Part shown: in pieces, positions 12,301 to 20,955 of the stretch
How positions within the stretch are numbered: the stretch's first letter is position 1
Layout of the letters: each line of letters begins with the position of its first letter
Assembly (NCBI GenBank): GCA_014607495.2
Contig: CP053157.1
Coordinates: 4,216,001-4,280,000, forward strand
Direction of reading: 5' to 3'
Source of the DNA: Carposina sasakii
Taxonomy: Eukaryota > Arthropoda > Insecta > Lepidoptera > Carposinidae
Length of the DNA: 64,000 nt
Notes under the pieces: generated by a model
The model's database searches: none
What the model was told of the DNA's origin: nothing
Seen by the model: only the letters and a program-made list of their open reading frames with translations
Translations under genes and position numbers: made by a program

Positions 12301-15300
12301 GCATAACAAGCGTCTTAATTAAATGATGATAATTATACTAATCACTATTAGTGGAAATATTTCGATTACTTTAAACTTCGCTTGTGTAATCTAAGCTTCC
12401 TGGTCATCATAGATGTGATCAATTCAATATTTCTATATGATCCTCACATCACAGCTCCTCGTAGTTCCTCCTTAACAACCGGAACAACTTATTTTATACA
12501 TCGACGCGACAAAGCCTGTTTACGAGCGGTTTGCGGGATTTCATTGTATCCTGTGTTTCCGTTGGAACGAACATCTATTATGTAGTCGATACGGCATGAG
12601 TATGGGACCTAGGTTTTGTGTGAAACCTGTTAACTATACAAATAGAGCATGTGTTTAGATTGCTATAGCGGCAGCCCCCGGTTTCATCCGCGTGAACTAT
12701 ATGACACATGTTCTAGTATATCCCGAAATTATGTAAGCATTCGGAGAAGTTTGGATGTTTGATGCTCTATCGTTCTAAAGCTACTAACGGATTTCAATGA
12801 AACTTGGTATATAGTTATGTATACATGGTAGTTATAAATATGTATCAGCATACAGTTCACGCGGACAAGTTGCAAGAATCCACTAGTAGGTATGCTATAC
12901 AAACTGCAAAGTTTATTCTAAATCCGTTCCATAATTTTTGCTAGATTAAATAAATATAACAAATCAATCCCATTTCGTTTAATGGGGTAGTTTCCTATGG
13001 TTGAATCTTAATAACGTCTTATACTTATCAGAATGAATAATCAAAATCATACCTACCTGTAAAATTACAATTTGATTACATATGTGTCCAAATGAGGTAG
13101 TAATAAGCCTTCAAAGTTAAGTGGGCAAGTCCATTTTTCAAATGTGTAATTAATTGAAAATTACAACATCACATATCCACCTGAATCATTTACAGCAACT
13201 TTTGTTATGTGACCATATTTATAAACGCAATATTAAATATAGCTGTAGAACGTGGCAGCCGTTTGTATGGGGAGCGTTATTTTGCAAGTCTAAAATTTAT
13301 TTATTTATTTATTTATTTCTCACACACTACACATTACAATTCCATGCAACTTAAACTATGCAAATTATAAAAATACGATCTAAATTGTAACGCAAATACA
13401 TGTGCGCACAAGAAAAGTAAAAGAAGACAAAATAATAATTTTACAAATGAGGACAATAATTTTACAAAATTGTGATTTTGAAATTGTTATATCACGGAAA
13501 GTTTTCACACTAGCGAAGTTTTTCTTTCGCAAATGTTTATTTTATTTTATTATCTTTCAATATAAATACAAATAAGAAAACTGTAAACGACCCTTCTTCA
13601 GGTATGCAATAGGTACTCGCATTGAAGATTTCTTACTTCTTTTCTGGAATTGCCTACTAATTTTATATAAACAAATGCACTTGATGAAATTATGAGATAC
13701 CTACATTAAAATGTAAATGGTTATATTTTTTTGAGGTAGATACATTTCTGTGCAAAGAGAGAGAACGGACGGATGGACGTCCGGACGGACGGCGGAAGCC
13801 TACTCTTATACATACTTACCTATATCTAGTTAGTTCCGTTTGTGACTCTCTCTCTCTAGTCAGTGCCCAGCAACGATATTAAAATCCTAGACGTAGTTAT
13901 GAAGTAAATTGTTTTTTTATAAGTTATAATAGGTTGTCACGAATATTGTTATTCCTAAGAAATCCCAGCATGTTTTCTTTCCTAACTGGGCACTTTGTTT
14001 AGACAGCGCGGCCATAAGTTCTCATTGGTCGCTTATCGAATTCGTGACCAGTGTGGAATTGCCTCAATATTGCCGATAGAATCCTAATGCTTGTATGACA
14101 GATATTGGCTACTGTAAGATTTATGAGGTAACTTACTAAGGTTTGTAAGTAAAAATCTTGTAAAAATATCATGCAGGGGTCCAGTTCACAGAATATGACT
14201 TTAAGACGAAGCATCTTATTAGGTACCCGCGATTCTGGCTTTTAGATACCGATAGCCGGTAAAGTAGGTAAGGTTACCTACTTACTAGTGGGAAGTCAGA
14301 ATACTCGTACCTCAAGATTCGCGTGGCGCGCTGGGTAATTTTTGACGGCGAGACAATGTCGGCCTCTTCTTTTCGTGTCGTTTATCACACAATATTAGTG
14401 GACGCCCGCGACTTCGTCCACGTGGACTGCAGAAAAAACAAAATGTCGAAATATTTTCCCGAGATAAGAAATAGCCTATGTATTAATCCAGGGTGTCAGC
14501 TAATTCCATACCAAATTTTATTAAAATCACTCCAGCCGTTTTTACGTGACAGAGTAACAAACATCCATCCATCCATACATACTTACAAACTTTCGCGTTT
14601 ATAATATTAGTACGATTATAGTACAATGCCACTAGTGTGAAGCTACTAGAATTACAACTAGTTTTAACCAAATGTTACCATAAAAATATGTTTTAGGGCG
14701 CGCGGGCTGGCAGGAGGCGACTGTTTTACCCCCACAGCTTTTACCTCTAGTTCAGTTCCAAATGTCATCATCAAATTATGTTTTAGTGCGCAGCGGGGCG
14801 CGCGGCGTGGCAGGAGGCGGCGGCTCTGTCGGTTGGCGGCGGCGGTACGGGCGCGGGCGGCGCGGCCCGCCGCTGCTCTGTGCTGGGGGACCATCCCGGC
14901 GCCAGAAAAGACAGGAGCGCGAAGTGGCATCGGAACAATCGGGTATGGCTTATTTGGTTAGAGGCTACTAATAAGATTAGAACTACCGCTAATGCATGTT
15001 AAAGGCTGTTTGTTTAATAACCCCAACGTCCGTGAAGACGTAGGAGAGGTCCTACTTCGGTACAGAATAAGTCGTGGCGGATTTTTGAGCCCGCGAAGTT
15101 TACCGTGTTTTGTGCAGTCCCCTCTCTCGCCTCTTTCCCTTCTTCAGACGTTATATACTTACTGCAATGTGTTTCGCAAATATAAATAATGTAACAAGTA
15201 GTACCTGCAAGTAGTGAAACCTGCTTTTTATTTACTAAACAACCTGGTGCTGCGGAATGCTGTAAAAATTATTATGCATCTAGGTGCGCGACGCTTCATA

Positions 15301-17379
15301 CGGGTCATCATCGGAGTCGGAGGGCGAGGGCGAGTCGCCGGGAGAGCCGTGGGGCGTGGCACGGCTGCTATACGCCGGCCTGGCCACGCTCGCCGTCGGA
15401 CTTGTCGTGTACTTTGTCGGTACAGGCGACAAGGTACGTCAATAGGCAATTTTTTTGTAAGGCTGCTTGGTCTTTGCGGGTGTGCCTTCATCAAAGGCGC
15501 TTCGGTTTGTAGCGCCCACTCTGGATGCTGGCGTATTTCCATTCGTGTCTCGCTCATGCATAATGATGGGCACGTCCACACTAATCATGCAGCCAAACTA
15601 GGCAATTGCTTCACACGGCAATTGCTTTAAGCGGCAAACGCATCGCGAGGCTGCTCGCTCCATGTGCCACCTATTGCCACATGTTATGATCGAGGCATCG
15701 AGGGTATGGCTGCTATATGTTCACACGTGAAATTGTCCAAGTCTTCATCCAAAATGAAAAGAGCTTGACATTTGCTTAAAAGTAAAATTCAGTACCAAAC
15801 GTGTTTAATTCCTAAAACTGATTCGTATTCCTGATGTTTCCAGGGTTTCAAGACACCAGCTCTACGGCTGGTGGGTCCGTCCCTTATCATCGCGGGTTTG
15901 GCGTGCTGCCTGCTGCGTATTGCCTTTTGTATATTCGCACGGCCTTGCTGTCGGCGCAGGACCAACTACAAGGAGAGCAGAAGGTAATCTTTACCACTCC
16001 GAAAGAATAAAATGCTTACATTACTGAAATATAATCTTGTAGGTAAATCTTCATTTATTTTTTTAACGATATATAGTTAATATGTTAAGCAGAAGTATTG
16101 CACTACTGAAGACACACACAAAATTCTCTATATCAAAAAATAGCCACAACGTAACAAAATTCCAGCCTGCTTTTTCCCAGACTGTCCGGTTACGGGGAAG
16201 GCGAGGAGATGCCGCTGGCGGGCGGCGCGCGGCTCGGCCCGGCTCAGTGCTCGCCCGCAAGGAGGCTGGACGCGTCCTCCTGCGATGTGTCCAGCCTGTC
16301 CAGTGGGGAGGAGGACGAGCGCTTGAGGCGGTACCGCACCAACAGTTCTGTCCATCCGTTGCCGACGCAGGTTAGTAATAGTTCATAGAGTTCCTCAGGG
16401 AAACAGAGGATCATGGAGATGAAGTCGGCTACTTACAGTTCTGTCCATTCGTTGCCATCTGTCTGTGTCTATATTTATGGAAAGAAAAACTGCATCTTAA
16501 TGTGTCCAGCCTGTTCAGTAAGGAAGAAGACGAGAGATTAAGGCAGTTCTTTCTATCCGTTGCCGACACAGGTAAATAACAATTCAAGAGTTCTTCAGGT
16601 AAGTAAGCAGATGATCGTTTGTGTGTCATGGAGAGAAAGACGGTTTCTTGGGATGTGTCTAGCTTCTCCAGTGGGGAGGAAGACGAGCGCTTGAGGCGGT
16701 ACCGCACCGACAGTTCTGTCCATCCGTTGCCGAAGTATTTAAATAACAGTTTACAGGTCTACAGATAAGCAGAGACTATGTGTCTGATGGAGAGGAAGAC
16801 GGCTTCTTGAGATATGCCCTTAGCTTTTTCAGTATACCTATAATGTAGTGTACCTACATACCTGGCAAGCGCCTGTGCGCATGCACTTTAACAATCCCCT
16901 CGATGTTTTCTAAGATATAGTCTAACGCCGCTATAGTAGGTAAATAGGGTTTGTAAGGCTAAGTATCAGATAGTGATCCTAACATGAACTTTATGTTACA
17001 GGGCTCAGTGCAAATGAACACACTTCACAAAAGCGCCACACAACAATCAGGTGTGAGCATACAAAGTGTTTTACCCAAAAGCTCGACGCTCCAATCTGGT
17101 GTCAGTGTACCCAGTACTTTACCCAAAAGTGCCACGCAGCAGTCAGGTGTAAGTGCGCAAAGTGTCGCGCAGTCGGGCGTGAGTGTGCAAAGTGTCGCGC
17201 AGTCGGGACTAAGTGCACAAAGTGGCGCACAGTCGGGACTAAGTGCGCAAAGTGGCACGCAGTCGATAATGGTGCAAAGTGCGGTAGCTGGTGCGTCGAA
17301 ACGACCTCCACCTCGGAACGTGTCGTTTGCAGGACCCGACGGTGAACTTGTGCTTAGTCCAGCACAACTGCGGTCCTAA
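321..17379 (+). CDS. Gene 1: predicted two-pass membrane protein, family unrecognised
   Basis: Model: exons 321-362, 1189-1374, 2390-2524, 14787-14942, 15284-15433, 15844-15983, 16181-16370 and 17002-17379, 458 residues. The last five are well supported and the first three tentative. Residues around 181-195 are Ser/Glu-rich. Two hydrophobic segments (about 199-219 and 233-255) are separated by a short loop with GDKGFKTPA, and a Cys/Arg cluster (RPCCRRR) follows the second. A Ser/acidic stretch with SSLSSGEEDERLRRYR follows, then a Ser/Gln-rich repeat region and a basic/Pro-rich end. The two helices make a hairpin in a membrane likely; with basic residues after helix 2 both termini may be cytosolic (inference). 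Intron 3 is 12.3 kb and full of repeats. I do not recognise the family and assign no function. Confidence 0.6.
363..1188 (+). other. Candidate intron 1 of gene 1
   Basis: AT-rich non-coding sequence. Around 409-560 there is a decayed fragment of the SINE/LINE-tail family (words like GATCGAGGCTTGTGGCAT and GGAGGAGGCCTACAGCCAGC). Nothing else recognisable. Confidence 0.35.
1189..1374 (+). CDS. Candidate coding exon 2 of gene 1
   Basis: A GC-rich block between an acceptor (TTACGCAG) and a donor (GTCGAG then GTATAT). The length is 186 nt, so phase 0 is preserved. In the phase that joins both neighbours it gives 62 Pro/Ala/His-rich residues. All three forward frames are open, so composition alone does not prove the frame. 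Only this frame continues without a stop into the candidate exon at 2390. Confidence 0.38.
1375..2389 (+). other. Candidate intron 2 of gene 1
   Basis: AT-rich, non-coding. No recognisable mobile element was found in it. Confidence 0.35.
2390..2524 (+). CDS. Candidate coding exon 3 of gene 1, Arg/Lys-rich
   Basis: The exon is 135 nt between an acceptor (AGTATGCAG) and a strong donor (TCGTGG then GTATGT). The 45 codons are open and phase 0 at both ends. They begin AALMLRSKSRERRKQRLKRG and end with a Pro-rich FPRYPPASW. A 45-codon open frame with correct splice signals and phase in AT-rich DNA is suggestive, not conclusive. The internal ATG at 2399 is an alternative start. Confidence 0.42.
4161..4598. 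repeat. Near-perfect 184-bp inverted repeat (foldback element)
   Basis: The left arm 4161-4344 and right arm 4415-4598 are reverse complements with only scattered mismatches and no net length difference. The loop is 70 nt. A 12-bp direct repeat, AAACTAGCAATA, lies at 4111-4122 and 4599-4610 and looks like a target duplication around the whole insertion. A partial relative of the arm occurs near 47280-47320. Confidence 0.85.
5036..5130. repeat. Half copy of the GTATGTTAAGCGAAAAGC palindromic MITE
   Basis: It shares the order of words (GTATGTAAGC, AAAAGCTAT, AATCACATG, TTTTCAAGA) with the full copy at 9973-10238 but only one arm is present. Confidence 0.45.
5579..5661 (-). repeat. tRNA-derived SINE head
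   Basis: Read on the minus strand it has tRNA-like internal promoter boxes: a box A-like stretch and a box B-like GGTTCGAGTCCC. The same family occurs at 24656-24740 and, best preserved, at 34126-34225. It is not a functional tRNA because the anticodon stem does not pair properly. Confidence 0.6.
6032..6258 (+). repeat. SINE-like repeat, GTGCATGTCGTAAGAGTC family
   Basis: Recognised by the ordered words ACATCAGCT, CTTCCGTGCATGTCGTAAG, GATAAGCTAGCAA and TTTCGGGAAGACAGCCGT. At least eight other copies occur in the window on both strands: 8270-8760 (interrupted), 24508-24622, 27113-27335, 28250-28450, 36370-36550, 37230-37390, 60480-60657 and 61025-61110. Confidence 0.7.
6652..7035 (+). mobile_element. 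MITE with CAGGGTG terminal repeats, copy 1 of a tandem pair
   Basis: It begins ACAGGGTGTTTTTTTGTGGC and ends CCAAAAATCATTCTGTAT; the ends are inverted repeats. Internal landmarks are ACGAAGGGTACG, GCTACGCGCGTCTATGTG and GATGATGAGGAGATTCCG. Other copies lie at 7034-7446, 7463-7568 (partial, inverted), 29792-29936 (internally deleted), 31758-32036 and 38711-39269. No coding capacity. Confidence 0.8.
7034..7446 (+). mobile_element. MITE with CAGGGTG terminal repeats, copy 2 of the tandem pair
   Basis: It is joined head to tail to copy 1: the end of one and the start of the next merge in the palindrome ATTCTGTATACAGAAT. It contains an added (TA)n stretch near 7338-7366. It ends CCAAAAATCACCCTGTAT. 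Confidence 0.8.
7463..7568 (-). mobile_element. Partial inverted copy of the same MITE
   Basis: The reverse complement matches the first ~105 bases of the family, ending at AACACCTGTATAT. The rest of the element is absent. Confidence 0.75.
8033..8250 (-). mobile_element. Helitron-like non-autonomous element, tentative
   Basis: It starts with ACTAGCGGCCGCCTACGGCT. A GC-rich hairpin follows (GGCTTCGCCCGCG against GTGCGAAGCCGGGGCGGG), then AT-rich sequence with AACCGCATCAAAATCCG and AAGCGACTTTGTTTTATA. The hairpin next to CTAG at the element end is typical of lepidopteran Helitron-like repeats. The family assignment is from general knowledge, not a search. Confidence 0.5.
8270..8760 (-). repeat. 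SINE-like repeat (GTGCATGTCGTAAGAG family) split by a MITE
   Basis: The two halves, 8270-8398 and about 8673-8760, match the family on the minus strand. They are separated by about 270 bp that has its own inverted ends (see next feature). Confidence 0.6.
8398..8672. mobile_element. MITE nested in a SINE
   Basis: The ends GGGGCTAATTCTCGAA and TTCAAGAATTGGCCC form an imperfect terminal inverted repeat. The interruption falls inside AATGCCCTAGTTCC as seen in intact SINE copies, which supports insertion. It has no coding capacity. Confidence 0.55.
8830..9150 (-). repeat. GC-rich block, probably part of a mobile element
   Basis: The block is GC- and CpG-rich, with a polypurine run on the minus strand (GAAGAAGAAGAAGAA near 8870). 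It contains short hairpins such as GGCGCGCGACAACGCGCC and GGCCCTTAAAGGGGGCC. It looks like the 5' region of a retroelement, but no open reading frame follows. Only the composition and hairpins are seen directly. Confidence 0.35.
9827..9968. mobile_element. Palindromic MITE, GACAGCATCAACTTTATTC family, copy 1
   Basis: Almost the whole ~142 bp folds on itself: each arm has CTATCAGAAGAA-AAAGTTGATGCTGTC and its complement around a short loop. Other copies are at 36223-36364 and 52775-52917. Confidence 0.8.
9973..10238. mobile_element. Palindromic MITE, GTATGTTAAGCGAAAAGCT family
   Basis: Left end GGGTGTAACAGAAAGGGTAT and right end ATACCCCTTTTGTTACATCC are inverted repeats that extend through CACATGTTTATTTTTCAAGA toward the centre. 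Related pieces are at 5036-5130, 46239-46737 (interrupted), 56490-56590 and 59283-59455. Confidence 0.75.
10411..10660 (-). mobile_element. Complete SINE with 11-bp target duplications
   Basis: Read on the minus strand the body starts GGCCGCGTGGTGCTGGCAGA and ends with the LINE-like tail GTGGACTGCAATAGGCTG and (AAG)n. It is flanked by the direct repeat TTGATGAAACT at 10400-10410 and 10661-10671. Relatives lie at 35948-36212, 46766-47030, 37073-37193 and 27375-27475. Confidence 0.85.
11309..11527 (+). repeat. SINE-like repeat with (TATG)n tail
   Basis: Landmarks are GCGATGGGCTGACCACCTGT, ACTATACCCTCAAAATTGG, TCAGAAGTGGCACCATGTGG and GTAAGGGATAAAGGCGTGAT, followed by GTATGTATGTA. Copies are at 55731-55923 and, inverted, at 34445-34570. 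Confidence 0.7.
11661..11888 (-). mobile_element. Helitron-like non-autonomous element, GGACGCCCGCGACTTCGTCC family
   Basis: On the plus strand it reads from CTAGTGGACGCCCGCGACTT to TTCGCGTTTATAATATCAGT. Read on the minus strand it would end in a GC-rich hairpin and CTAG, the arrangement seen in Helitron-like repeats of Lepidoptera (inference). Relatives: 14391-14616, 29283-29530, 30537-30742, 50436-50700 and 52444-52696. Confidence 0.6.
14391..14616 (-). mobile_element. Helitron-like non-autonomous element, second copy
   Basis: It is close in sequence to the copies at 30537 and 52444, including CCAGGGTGTCAGCTAA and CTCCAGCCGTTTTTACGTGA. Short open frames across it are not genes. Confidence 0.6.
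14668..14722 (+). pseudogene. Duplicated acceptor and start of gene 1 exon 4
   Basis: This stretch repeats the intron end and exon beginning found at 14757-14823. Both have CCAAATGT, then ATATGTTTTAG or TTATGTTTTAG, then a GCGCGCGG-rich start and GGCAGGAGGCG. The upstream copy lacks bases relative to the downstream one and runs into non-matching sequence after GCGACTG. It looks like a tandem partial exon duplicate without function. Confidence 0.6.
14787..14942 (+). CDS. Gene 1 exon 4
   Basis: Acceptor TTATGTTTTAG, donor AATCGG then GTATGG, 156 nt, phase 0 at both ends. It encodes 52 residues: an Ala/Gly-rich segment, then CSVLGDHPG and the basic ARKDRSAKWHRNNR. A second acceptor at 14793 would break the frame. 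Confidence 0.68.
15284..15433 (+). CDS. Gene 1 exon 5, first membrane helix
   Basis: It is 150 nt, phase 0 at both ends, donor GACAAG then GTACGT. It opens with an acidic Ser stretch (SYGSSSESEGEGESPGEPW) and continues into a hydrophobic segment (LLYAGLATLAVGLVVYFVG) that fits one membrane helix. Confidence 0.8.
15844..15983 (+). CDS. Gene 1 exon 6, second membrane helix
   Basis: Acceptor TGATGTTTCCAG, donor AGAAG then GTAATC. It is 140 nt and leaves two bases for the next exon. It begins GFKTPALRLVGPS, then a helix (LIIAGLACCLLRIAFCIFA), then the Cys/Arg cluster RPCCRRR, which suggests a cytosolic or palmitoylated juxtamembrane segment (inference). Confidence 0.82.
16181..16370 (+). CDS. 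Gene 1 exon 7
   Basis: Acceptor CTTTTTCCCAG, donor ACGCAG then GTTAGT, 190 nt. The first base completes an Arg codon and the exon ends in phase 0. It encodes GYGEGEEMPLAGG, then DVSSLSSGEEDERLRRYRT, which resembles a phosphorylatable acidic Ser stretch, and NSSVHPLPTQ. Its 3' half has several degenerate copies in the following intron. Confidence 0.82.
16430..16830 (+). repeat. Tandem degenerate copies of gene 1 exon 7 within the next intron
   Basis: Copies of the exon's 3' part occur at about 16497-16572 (with donor-like CACAG then GTAAAT), 16650-16733 (closest copy, TCCAGTGGGGAGGAAGACGA, with the donor region changed to GAAGTATTT) and a trailing piece at 16770-16825. A shorter echo of the exon end is at 16436-16460. 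Between them repeat the same intron words (AGCAGATGATCG, ATGGAGAG-AAGACGGTTTCTTG). The first copy has altered bases that break the reading, so these are exon relics, not confirmed alternative exons. Confidence 0.75.
17002..17379 (+). CDS. Gene 1 last coding exon, Ser/Gln repeat region
   Basis: Acceptor TTATGTTACAG, stop TAA at 17377-17379, 125 residues. Residues from about position 13 of the exon form tandem repeats: first units near 16 residues (KSATQQSGVSIQSVLP type), then 10-residue units (AQSGVSVQSV type). It ends in a basic/Pro-rich tail with KRPPPRNVSFAGPDGELVLS. Such low-complexity tails are usually disordered. Confidence 0.82.
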   Translation, partial: GSVQMNTLHKSATQQSGVSIQSVLPKSSTLQSGVSVPSTLPKSATQQSGVSAQSVAQSGVSVQSVAQSGLSAQSGAQSGLSAQSGTQSIMVQSAVAGASKRPPPRNVSFAGPDGELVLSPAQLRS

Positions 17380-17632
17380 AGCCGGGCACTCACTATGCGT
17401 GATATCAAGTTATACAAAATGCTACGACTAAAACAACTGTGACATCTTGTATTCAAAACACAATTAAATACCTTTAATTCAATGAAAATATGTTATTTGT
17501 TAGGTACTTTACCTTTCTCGTAATAACTCATTATTTACATTTAGTATTGCCTGATAGGTGTACCAAAAATCTTGTGTTCAATTCGCCAGTAAAATATTAA
17601 ATTCCTTTTATAGCATAGTGAGTACGCGGCTT

Positions 17633-17649
17633 AATAAACAAGCAATAAA
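17633..17649 (+). terminator. Candidate polyadenylation signals of gene 1
   Basis: Two AATAAA hexamers lie at 17633-17638 and 17644-17649, about 255 bases after the stop codon. Other AATAAA words occur further on, so a longer 3' end is possible. Confidence 0.45.
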
Positions 17650-19845
17650 GTTTGTCGCAATACACATTTTTATACGCAAATCGGACGATTTCTAATCGAT
17701 ATAAACCGCTTTCAATACTTATCCGTTATGTGATAGTGAGACTCTAAGTAAGTGATTTCGATTCGATAAGTTACGAACGTCGTTGATAATTTGCACATTT
17801 GGATATTCTCGCAATACTCCTATCGATATTCGTGATAAATGTAAGTATATTTTGCTAGATATTACGTGAGTGGCTTGCAAAGTATCAAGTGAAAGTTTTG
17901 CTAGTTTTGGAAAATGATTTGCAAAAATATTTGTAACTATTCAGGGTGTAATGAACAGATACAATGAAAATAACCCACTCTAAAGAAAAATACGATCATC
18001 ATTGCAGTTGATTATTATGTTGTTAGTATGTGACGTAAACGTTAAGTAACAAAATGTCCATAAGTATTACACCAGAATTTGTACTAAATTTTTTAACGGT
18101 CTGTTAAACATTCTCCAAAACTGGCAATTAAAAAATACAGTGCGCGCTAACTTCATTCAAAATGCCCTGACTTGTTTTACACATTTTTGAGCTTAGGTAG
18201 ATTTAATTTAGCTTTTTACAAATGTAATTTTACAGATTACAAAATGGAATTGTATACGGGTATATAAACGGAATGTTAACTAAACGACACATCCTATGAT
18301 TGTATTGTATTTAAACTAGGATTAATCATGTCCTATTCAAAGATGATTAATCCACTGCATTTCTCCGAAATATGTTCATTGTTCGTCCTTGATCTGCGGG
18401 AGCCGGGAATACTTCTTAGGTAGATCTAGAAAATAACGTCATTTTTCCTGAAGTGTAAGGAATACTTAGAAATTCTTACACAGTTTCGCTAATAATGGTG
18501 TGAAATAAGTGACTACTAACATATTTGATTAATGAATTGCCTAAAAAGAGACCAAACCAAAAATCTTATGAAATGCGACTTTCTTTAAAAACACCACATC
18601 TCCATATTCCATTTAACTAGAAAATTATGAATAAACATAATTATGTTAATACTGCCTATTACTAGACGCGAATTTATATTTAAATATAAAAGTCATAAAA
18701 TAGATTTATAACTGACAATAATGATTGTTATCTGATGTATAAAGTGTTACGATGTATGTGCGTTGATTTTATTTTAAAATTATATTGTCCAACATAGTAT
18801 GAGTAGTTCAGGCGCCGAGCATGTACCAGTTTCATACTTGATAATATTATATAACTGGATTATATAATATATATTGTATTTACAGTAAATTATTTTATTT
18901 TTTAACGTATTTCCAGTACCTGAACGTCACATATAACGCCAGTAATACGTTTTAAGTTTAATATTTTGGCGTATGAACTACATATTGACACCAAATATGA
19001 ATTATATACTTAGACTACATGAATGTTGGTGTATAGAATGATACTGTTTGACAGTGATGTTTTTATCTGTAAGTAATTCTAGTAAAATTAATGTGTGTTA
19101 CGCGTGCATTGTATGAGGCACATAATAGTGAACAGTTATATAAATATATTATATATTATACGACTATATATTTTAGAAATATTTGCACCTTTCGTAGTGG
19201 AATATAAAAATGTATATCTGCAGATTTTAGCTAGACTTAACGAAACTCTTCATGGAGTGATGAAATATATTTTTAAGTTTATTTATTACGGAACAGTTAA
19301 AGTAAACTACTTATTGTAAAGGTTTTTGATTAGTTTTGTCAATTATACCTACATTAATAGTTACATTATATTTTTAATCTGAGTGTAGTTATTTTAAAAC
19401 TAAAATTGTTTAATCTAAGAACAGTCAATTACTTACTTATGTTATTATTTCACAAGGGTTAAAGTTTGCTTATTCCACCATATCTTTGTATTTATGTCAT
19501 GCCTGCCTGTCTATACTTGCATGAATAACTCTTACCTAACTCTTTGGATTAAACTGTACTTTCAGGAATATTTTATTTAGTTAAAATAAGTACCTATACT
19601 TGAAATCATAAAGTATCCAGTCTAAATTCAGCAAACACGTAATGTAAGCAATTTTAGCAGTTTTTTATTATAACTATGTTGTGTCGTAGTTAGCTGAACT
19701 GTTTTTAGTTAGATTTCAAAATATTTAAAATTAATTATAATTATAAACATTTTTAATAAGATTGATTTGAGTTCAATATAAATGTCAAAATTTTGTACCG
19801 TCTGATTTTCTTAACTTTATGTTGTTGTGATATTATAACAACCTG

Positions 19846-20033
19846 CCCTCTGATTACGTAAAATCAATAGCAAAGCCGAAACCGCGCGATCGCGATAATC
19901 TCGAGTGTGCGTGTGCTTGGGCGAGGTGCGGCGCGCGGGAAGACGCCGAGCGCTCTTTGCGCGCACGCACACACTATCAATTATCGCGGTCGCGCGGCTT
20001 CCGCTTTGCTATTGCTTTTACGTAATCAGGGGG
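19846..20033. mobile_element. Hairpin MITE with CTGATTACGTAAAA ends, copy 1
   Basis: The left arm from TGATTACGTA (19851) pairs with the right arm ending TACGTAATCA (20028). The arms extend about 60 bases through AAGCCGAA and the motif CGCGATCGCGATAAT. A GC-rich loop (GAGGTGCGGCGCGCGGGAAG) separates them. A second copy is at 37456-37641 and a diverged relative at about 39272-39401. Confidence 0.8.
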
Positions 20034-20228
20034 CGGATTCTATTTTAAATGTCCTATCGTTCCTTAAGTCTCCAATTGTTTTAATTATTAATGTTATTAT
20101 GTATCCATAAGAGAATAGCTACAGTTATTCATTTACTAAACTAGCCGGTATCGTAATACAATTTTAATCTAAGTTTTTATACGCTATAGCTAAATGTTTC
20201 ATACTATCTGGATGTTATGCAATATTAC

Positions 20229-20404
20229 GGGTCGGTTCATATCTGACGGAAGATGCGTCGAGTGTATCTCCGGGTACAGGCAGACGCACTAACATATCAT
20301 CGGTCGAGTGTGGAAGGTTGAATGTTTTGTCATATATTTGCCTGTTCTAACGTTACGCGTTCGACAAATACGCTACGGATTTTCCGTCAGATGTGAACCT
20401 TCCC
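20229..20404. mobile_element. MITE with 22-bp terminal inverted repeats
   Basis: The ends GGGTCGGTTCATATCTGACG and CGTCAGATGTGAACCTTCCC are inverted repeats with few mismatches. The length is about 176 bp with no coding capacity. Confidence 0.65.
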
Positions 20405-20888
20405 TAATAGGTACAGGCTGTGTCGTAATGTAATCTCTGTGAGTTTTAATAAATGCATCTTCGTAATAGAAATAGAGGTCATGTATGTACGTAAAATGTG
20501 ATATACTTTACATGTGCTATTACCATTATACCGAAACATTTAAGTAAACAAACAAAATATTAATATTTATATAATAGTAAATATTAAATAAAATAAATAT
20601 TAATATAATAGTAAATAATACTAGAGACAGTTTCACATAATTATTACCGAGCATTTTTTAATCTATCATTTTTAGTATGCACAGCTAATGTAAGCATTCG
20701 TCGACTATCAAATTATAGCTATTTGGTGAATAACACTCTATACCTAGATTAAATTCCCAACCATGATACCAATCTAAGATGGCGTCTAACATTGGCGCTA
20801 GACGTGTCCATGTAATTAATTAATGAATTAACTAGCAATCAAAATATTTTTATAGCGTGAAAAGTATTAATACTCATTTAAATAAGTA

Positions 20889-20955
20889 TAGATTCTACTT
20901 ATATTTGAGAGAGTCTACTTATATTTGAGAGAGTACTTATATTTGAATGAGTATG
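20889..20955 (+). repeat. Short tandem repeat, about 22-bp unit
   Basis: Three successive copies of a unit like TCTACTTATATTTGAGAGAG, the last one shortened. Confidence 0.7.

Larger units (their letters stand above)
2525..14786 (+). other. Long intron 3 of gene 1, repeat-rich
   Basis: No convincing exon was found in these 12.3 kb. Contents are listed separately: a foldback element at 4161-4598, tRNA-derived and other SINEs, a tandem MITE array at 6652-7568, a GC-rich TE-like block near 8830-9150, hairpin MITEs near 9827-10238, a SINE with target duplications at 10411-10660, and Helitron-like pieces near 11661 and 14391. The stretches 2525-4100, 4620-5570, 9160-9820, 10672-11300 and 11890-14390 show little beyond AT-rich sequence and decayed repeat words. 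Confidence 0.5.

Noticed and set aside
14323..14604. 93-codon open frame
   Set aside because: Most of it is the Helitron-like repeat that recurs at 30537 and 52444.
15214..15630. Overlapping open frames on both strands around gene 1 exon 5
   Set aside because: They are shadows of the GC-rich exon in other frames and cross both splice sites.
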